From Funneliformis mosseae (taxonomy: Eukaryota > Glomeromycota > Glomeromycetes > Glomerales > Glomeraceae), in the NCBI GenBank assembly GCA_910592005.1, contig CAJVPP010003311.1, positions 1 through 12,006 on the forward strand: a DNA stretch of 12,006 bases. Reading direction: 5' to 3'. The position numbers were made by a program, and so were the translations under genes. Under the pieces are notes generated by a model. The model was given only the letters and a program-made list of their open reading frames with translations, was not told the DNA's origin and searched no databases. Position 1 is the first letter of the stretch. Each line of letters begins with the position of its first letter. Below, in pieces: positions 7,636-12,006 of this stretch.

Positions 7636-7850
7636 AAAATTATAATAAAAATAAAAATAAAAAATAAAAAAATAAAAACTAATTTAAAAAAAATGGTTGA
7701 AAAAATAATAAAAAAAAGCAAAAAAAAATTGGTATTTTGAGAATAAAAAAATAAAAAAAAAAGATTAAAAAAAAGCAAAAAAAAGCAAAAAGCGAAAAAA
7801 GTAATATAAATAAAAATAAAAAAAATAAAAAAATTCTGATAAAAAGAGAA
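7636..7850. repeat. A-rich low-complexity tract
   Basis: The plus strand is dominated by AAAAATAAAAA-like units with interspersed AAAAAGCAAAAA (near 7714, 7773 and 7783). The 89-codon antisense frame (7880-7611, rich in Phe/Ile) is a product of this composition. It could be an expanded poly(A) tail region of the adjacent LINE remnant. Confidence 0.6.
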
Positions 7851-7865
7851 TAGAATGATTAGTAA

Positions 7866-8330
7866 ATATAAATTTGTCAAAATAAATTGTTAAAAATATA
7901 TAAAGTTATTAAAAAATATTAGTATTTACAATTTTCTGAAACTTCTTCTGCCAAAAAAAAACTAAAGTTATTATTAAGCATAAATTTATTAAAATGTTTA
8001 AACTTTTAAAGAAAATTTATATTTACTAATTTGAGCTGATAGCTCAAATACTTGAATTAAAAGAAATAAGTTATTACTAAGCATAAATTTGTCAAAAAAT
8101 TCAAAACTTTAAAAATATTGTATTTACAATTTGAAGCTGATTACTCAGTATCTTATGCTAAAAAGAAAATAAAATTATTAATTATTAAGCATAAATTTGT
8201 CAAAAAAATCAAAACTTTAAAAAAATATTTGTATTTACAATTTGAAGCTAATGGTTCCTCTAAAAAGAAAATAAAATTATTACTAAGCATAAATTTGTCA
8301 AAATATCAACCTTTTTAAAGAAAGTATGTA
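7866..8330. repeat. Five-copy tandem array of about 105 bp, coding-like on the plus strand
   Basis: A core GCATAAATTTGTCAAAA (diverged in the first two copies) recurs at 7866, 7978, 8081, 8189 and 8287, giving periods of 112, 103, 108 and 98 bp. Within each unit follow AACTTT(T)AAA, then a TTTACAATTTGAAGCT-like stretch, and then an A-rich end (AAAAAGAAAATAAAATTATTA). Copies 3 and 4 share a frame and encode KHKFVKK, KTLKKY, YLQFEA and KKKIKLL, so the unit corresponds to about 34 residues. The 66-codon frame at 8118-8318 spans these copies but starts at TTG. Period changes that are not multiples of three break the frame elsewhere. A decayed coding tandem repeat or a minisatellite are both possible. 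Confidence 0.7.
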
Positions 8331-8731
8331 TTTACCATTTTTTTTTATTATAAGCTTTTGATTACTTCTTTTCTTTTCTATAAAGAAAAAAATTAGCAAA
8401 GCAAAATAAAAAAATATATAATTAAACTTTAATAATAAGTATATTATTATACTTTCTTAAGAATCTTATTGATCTCAAACTTATTTATTTATTTTAGATT
8501 CAATATCATGCTCATCACCTAAAATATATATAAAATATTTAAAAATATATTGTAAAAATTAAAAATTTTATTAAAATATAAATATAAAATTCTTTATATT
8601 TATGAAGGGAATTCCAAAAACAGGTATTAAATATATAATAATATTCTTGAGTAAGTTTCTCCTTCTTTTCCCTAAAATCTCCAAACCTCAACAACTTTAA
8701 GTTCTAAATAAAAAAGAAAAAAAAGAAAATA
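8331..8731. other. AT-rich region, no gene seen
   Basis: Poly(A/T)-like sequence with short inverted A/T motifs. No supported ORF, RNA or regular array. Confidence 0.4.
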
Positions 8732-8933
8732 TTATATATAATATATTTTTTGCTTTATTAGCATTTTTATCATTTTACTTATATTATATTTGACAACTAA
8801 AGAAGAAAATTTTCTCTAACATTAAACACTAAAAAAATTACTATTGGTAATTTCATTAACTCTTTGAGCTAAATTAGTTCAAAATTGCTTTTTAAAATTT
8901 CTTCAAGACTTATAATAATCCTAAAATAATTTT
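8732..8933 (-). pseudogene. Weak coding-like fragment
   Basis: A minus-strand frame of about 67 codons contains RNFKKQF, a TGA, TNLAQRVNEITNSNFFSV, then two further stops and RKFSSLVVKYNISK, ending at TAA 8734-8732. The middle 20 codons look like real protein. The overall stop rate (five in 67) is close to chance for this composition. Listed as a possible remnant only; no family is recognised. Confidence 0.17.
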
Positions 8934-9060
8934 ACAAATTAAAAAATAATTGATATAATATATTAAAATAATTTATATTAAAATATTTACAGCATTTTAT
9001 TCTCTTCGCTCTTATATAAGAATATTTATAGCTTCTTTTGACTATTTAACTCGTAATAAT

Positions 9061-9132
9061 CAAGTAGAAGTAGAAGTAGAAGTAAGAGCAGAAGCAGAAA
9101 CAGAAGCAGAAGTAGAAGTTGTTGAAAACATA
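9061..9132 (+). repeat. (GTAGAA/GCAGAA)n hexanucleotide repeat, open frame EVEVEV/AEAETE
   Basis: Alternating GTA, GCA or ACA with GAA gives a perfect 3-bp phased tract from 9061 to about 9120. It encodes QVEVEVEVRAEAETEAEVEV and then VENIL before TAA 9136-9138. It is purine-rich on the plus strand. A microsatellite is the simplest reading. The preserved codon phasing, with only first and second positions of alternate codons varying, would also fit a low-complexity acidic protein segment. Confidence 0.6.
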
Positions 9133-9224
9133 TTATAAAATATAATAAGTTTTATTAAAAAAAAACAAAAAAACAAAAAAAACTACTTTTATATACTTGA
9201 ATTATAATTATATATAAAGATATT

Positions 9225-9500
9225 AAATTTCTAATATATCAGCATATATTGTTAATATTATTCATTTGAAATTTAATTTATGAAAAATTTAAATTTCTAA
9301 TATGTCAGTATTTATTGTCAATATTATTCATTTGAAATTTAATTTACAAAAATTCAAATTTCTAATATGTCAGAATTTATTATCAATATGATTTATTTGA
9401 AATTTAATTTACAAAAAATTTAAATTTTTAATACATCAACATTATTGTCAATATTATTCATTTGAAATTAATTTACAAAAAATTCAAATTTCTAACTCAA
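9225..9500. repeat. Tandem array, 64-66-bp unit, four copies plus a partial
   Basis: AAATTTCTAAT-like starts at 9225, 9291, 9356, 9422 and 9486 give periods of 66, 65, 66 and 64 bp. Each unit contains ATGTCAG(T/A), TATTGTCAATATTATTCATTTGAAATTTAA-like sequence and an ACAAAAAATT end. The fifth start is cut short. Conservation between units is high, so the array is younger than the decayed arrays elsewhere in the window. The unit has stops in all plus frames. Confidence 0.85.
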
Positions 9501-9922
9501 TATAAATTTCTAATTTAATATAATAAAAATTTCTTATTAAGTTTTTTTTGGGAAATGATCAAAATTTTAATTAGGTTAAGATCAACATTAATTAAAGTTA
9601 ATCAATGAAAATCAATAGAAATATCAGGAAAATATTAAGTTAAGAATAAAACAGGATTTTAATCAGTAATTTTCTGATTATTATATTTTAAACCTTTTTA
9701 GTTTAAAAAATTGCTAATTATCCAAATAAGAACCTGATCTTCTATTAAATCTTTTATTAATGATAATTTATTTTTTTAAATTTAAATATCACAATAATTA
9801 TTATTTTATTTTTTTATATTCTTTAATTTACTTTTTTTCGTTTGCTGCTTAACTTTATTGAAAGTTGTCTTTTAAACGATATTTCATTCTTTTTCATTCT
9901 TTTAAATAAATTCAAATAAATT
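9501..9922. other. AT-rich region, no gene seen
   Basis: No frame, array or RNA structure can be supported. The minus strand is purine-rich over 9840-9910. Confidence 0.4.
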
Positions 9923-10261
9923 ATGAATTGTTAAAATTGAGCATCTCAAGCAGTAATTTCAAAAAATAATAAGGAGAAGCAAGTAAATAAGAAAGTGATA
10001 AGAAACTCTAATCAACTTTAGGGTATATTTTTTTTTATTTTATTTATTAATTTTTTTTATTTTTTAAAATGATCTATTTATGGAAAAATATATAAAGCTT
10101 TGTATCTTATGTTTTCTCAATGTAGAAAATATAATATAAAGTTCAAATTATTTATAGTCAAGCATTATTATTTAAAAATATAATAGATTTTTTAAAAATA
10201 TTTTATGATATAATATCAAATGATAAATTTCATTTAACTAATAATTAATATCTTTAATAAT

Positions 10262-11642
10262 TAGAATACTTTATCTGAAAATTTGATTAAAGAATCAAGA
10301 AGGTTGCATAGAAATTTATTTACATAAGGAGATATGTGAAATTTTTCTGATGAAGATTTTTAAAATTATAAATCAGCATCAATAAATAATTGTATTAGAA
10401 GTGAAGTAGATCTTATTTCACCAATACTAAATGATATTGATAGAGTTGTCAATTTGGACATTTTGAAGAATTTAAAAAACTTTAGTTTTAAAATTAAGAA
10501 TTTAGAATAAAGAATTATAGAATTAACAGAAGCAATAGCAGCAATATAATCACTACCATCAAAACTATCATCAGTAATAATAGAAAATTTGAGAGACTTA
10601 ACCAAAAAAATTGTAAAATATATTGAAGAAATTATGCCGCCTCAATTTTTACAATCAATGTTAATCATATTTAAAGATCAATTGCATAAATATAAGCTAC
10701 ATAAAATAGTTTTACTTGAATATAATTAATATATTCAAGAAACTTATCAGGTGATACATAATATTTTTAACAAAACTTTCAACACATATTTCTTATTTTT
10801 ATATAAAAAATATCAAGAGAAGGAGTAAAAATTCATTTTCTTCTTTTAAAAATAAATTAAATGAATTATTACTGAAATATGTAAAAGAATTTAAGTTTAT
10901 AAAGGATAATCAAAAAAAGTAATTCTTCATCACCATCATCAACATTAGCATCAGCAGCATTAGCAGTAACAACAAAATAAAAAATAATTAAAAACTTCAA
11001 ATAGAAAAAAATTTATTATATAAAATGAAAATTATTTGAAGAATATCAGGAATTTAAAAAAGAAAATTCTGATAATGAGAAATTAGATTTAAAAAAATTT
11101 CCTTTGATTAAATTAAGATTAGATTAAAAAATAAAGATCTTAAGAGTGTAAATTCCTTTTTTTGCATTATAACATGCAAAATTTTAAAATAATTCAAGAT
11201 AATATTTTAATAGATTTATAATTTATTATGCTCAATTTAAAATTAATTTTAATAGAATAAATTTATTATATAAGAAATTATGTGAAAATAGTAAAACATT
11301 ATTTTGATTATTTGAAATACCTAAAGAAAAGATGGATTTAATTATGAATGCAAATAATGCAGTTCAATCATATTAGACTCATATACATAACGATCTATCT
11401 CATGCTCCTCTAAAATTTAAGAGATTTAATTATTTCTTCAGGTATTTTATTAGATAATTTTATATTTTTTTTGTGTAAGCATTTAAAGAACTTTAAATTT
11501 TCTTTATAAATAATAAGTAGAAACAATATTAGTATTATCATTAGAAGCAGTATTAACAACAGCACTAACAGCATCATTACCGTCACTATCTAAAATAGCA
11601 GCAGCATTACCTACAGTCATAAGTACTCAGCCATTTACATAA
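10262..11642 (+). pseudogene. Long decayed protein-coding region, unrecognised family
   Basis: Three plus frames are used in turn. From about 10262 to 10815 one frame reads NTLSENLIKESRRLHRNLF, SDEDF, then NYKSASINNCIRSEVDLISP and IIELTEAIAAI, SLPSKLSSVIIENLRDLTKK and EEIMPPQFLQS. Between 10352 and 10737 it has three TAA stops in about 128 codons, against roughly 12 expected. A second frame (about 10917-11490) begins with a Ser/Ala-rich run, continues through LFEEYQEFKKENSDNEKLDL and IPKEKMDLIMNANNAVQSY, and carries a dozen stops. A third frame (11517-11642) is 41 codons with no stop: LVLSLEAVLTTALTASLPSL, then SKIAAALPTVIST. Third codon positions are strongly A-biased, as in genuine codons. 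At least two frameshifts occur. Helical and Ser/Ala/Thr-rich segments alternate. No catalytic motif is recognised. A 79-codon antisense frame (10605-10366) overlaps it and is the less likely reading. Confidence 0.4.
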
Positions 11643-11814
11643 CATTTTGTAATTTTTTGTAATAATAATAAAGTAGTTTATCAATCTAAAATTATATTTG
11701 TGAAAAGAAAAAGAGCAAATATAAAAAAGATTATCTGAACCATTCATAATGTGTAATTAATTTTTTTATTATTTGTTTATTATTATTACTTTAATATTAT
11801 TGATTTATATATAT
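11643..11814. other. AT-rich spacer before the regulatory-like island
   Basis: Mostly A/T with TATATATA-type ends. Nothing is supported. Confidence 0.4.
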
Positions 11815-11843
11815 TTAATTGGGCTACAATATTTGGCGACCCA

Positions 11844-11857
11844 GTTGCTATGGCAAC
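11844..11857. promoter_or_regulatory. RFX-type X-box
   Basis: GTTGCTATGGCAAC matches the RFX/Crt1 consensus GTHNYYATRRNAAC at every position. It is an imperfect palindrome with half-sites GTTGC and GCAAC. Confidence 0.5.
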
Positions 11858-11861
11858 CCTC

Positions 11862-11897
11862 TGAGTCACGTGATATATATATTAGTCACGTGACTCA
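11862..11897. promoter_or_regulatory. Inverted pair of fused TGASTCA/CACGTG sites
   Basis: TGAGTCACGTGA (11862-11873) is the exact inverse of TCACGTGACTCA (11886-11897), separated by 12 A/T-rich bases. Each arm overlaps a bZIP Gcn4/AP-1 core (TGASTCA) with a bHLH E-box (CACGTG). A third E-box palindrome, AATCACGTGATT, lies at 11937-11948. Confidence 0.55.
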
Positions 11898-11981
11898 TTA
11901 TATATATTTTTTTAATTGGATAATATTTGGCGACCTAATCACGTGATTTATTAAAAAATTTTTCAGAATAAATAATTTAAT

Positions 11982-11999
11982 TACGTCATATACGTCATA
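11982..11999. promoter_or_regulatory. Tandem TACGTCATA (CRE half-site) pair
   Basis: Two contiguous perfect 9-bp copies each contain ACGTCA, the inverse of the TGACGT half-site bound by ATF/CREB-type bZIP factors. The spacing of 9 bp is close to one helical turn. Confidence 0.45.
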
Positions 12000-12006
12000 T
12001 AATAAA

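Larger units (their letters stand above)
11815..12006. promoter_or_regulatory. Regulatory-like island with a diverged tandem duplication
   Basis: TTTAATTGG, a few bases, then AATATTTGGCGACC occurs twice; the 14-bp core lies at 11828-11841 and 11922-11935. Both copies are followed by a TCACGTGAT E-box context. The first copy also has an X-box and the second leads to a tandem TACGTCATA. Complexity and GC rise sharply compared with the preceding kilobases. It may be the upstream region of a gene beyond 12006, or a transposon or LTR end. No ORF starts inside the window. Confidence 0.45.

Noticed and set aside
7611..7880. 89-codon minus-strand frame, Phe/Ile-rich
   Set aside because: It is the antisense of an A-rich low-complexity tract; the hydrophobic look comes from TTT/ATT codons and the end overlaps the LINE remnant.
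10366..10605. 79-codon minus-strand frame
   Set aside because: It has no ATG start (TTG), and the overlapping plus frame extends further on both sides with more protein-like composition.

Overview
The window looks like nuclear DNA of a very AT-rich eukaryote, most likely an arbuscular mycorrhizal fungus of the Rhizophagus type. That assignment is inference. It rests on a decayed LINE reverse-transcriptase segment ending in an LNNTR-type motif, the tail of a pogo/Tigger (DDE_1/CENP-B-like) transposase, short GT..AG intron candidates, a TCCGG-rich dispersed-looking repeat and many degenerate minisatellites. There is no sign of bacterial operons, Shine-Dalgarno sites or CRISPR arrays. I find no clearly intact protein-coding gene. 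This is a gene-poor, transposon-graveyard type of region.

Two compositional blocks are visible. Positions 1-4470 are moderately AT-rich and keep many CpG dinucleotides. They hold paired hairpins (23-63), a possible 73-nt intron (283-355), a Tigger-type transposase C-terminal remnant (590-851), a Thr-rich ORF (1119-1259), the TCCGG repeat (1375-1566), a minus-strand coding remnant (1782-2130), a long A/T palindrome (2987-3027), a small ORF with a mitochondrial-presequence look (3747-3887) and a 15/17-bp degenerate tandem array (4326-4466).

Positions about 4470-11810 are extremely AT-rich and strongly CpG-poor. They hold decayed coding stretches on both strands: a coiled-coil remnant at 5525-5957(-), fragments at 6099-6272(-) and 6794-7070(-) with a good 99-nt intron candidate, the LINE RT remnant at 7305-7634(+), and a long remnant at 10262-11642(+). 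Between them lie tandem arrays at 7866-8330 (about 105 bp) and 9225-9500 (64-66 bp) and several simple repeats. In-frame stops in these remnants often sit where Gln or Trp would fit, as C-to-T decay would produce. At this base composition, however, about one codon in ten is a stop by chance, so coding calls without recognisable homology are kept at low confidence.

The last 190 bases (11815-12006) recover in complexity. They carry a dense set of regulatory-like palindromes: a perfect RFX X-box, three CACGTG E-boxes (two fused to TGASTCA sites in a 12-bp inverted repeat) and a tandem TACGTCATA. This looks like a promoter, or a transposon end, facing sequence beyond the window.
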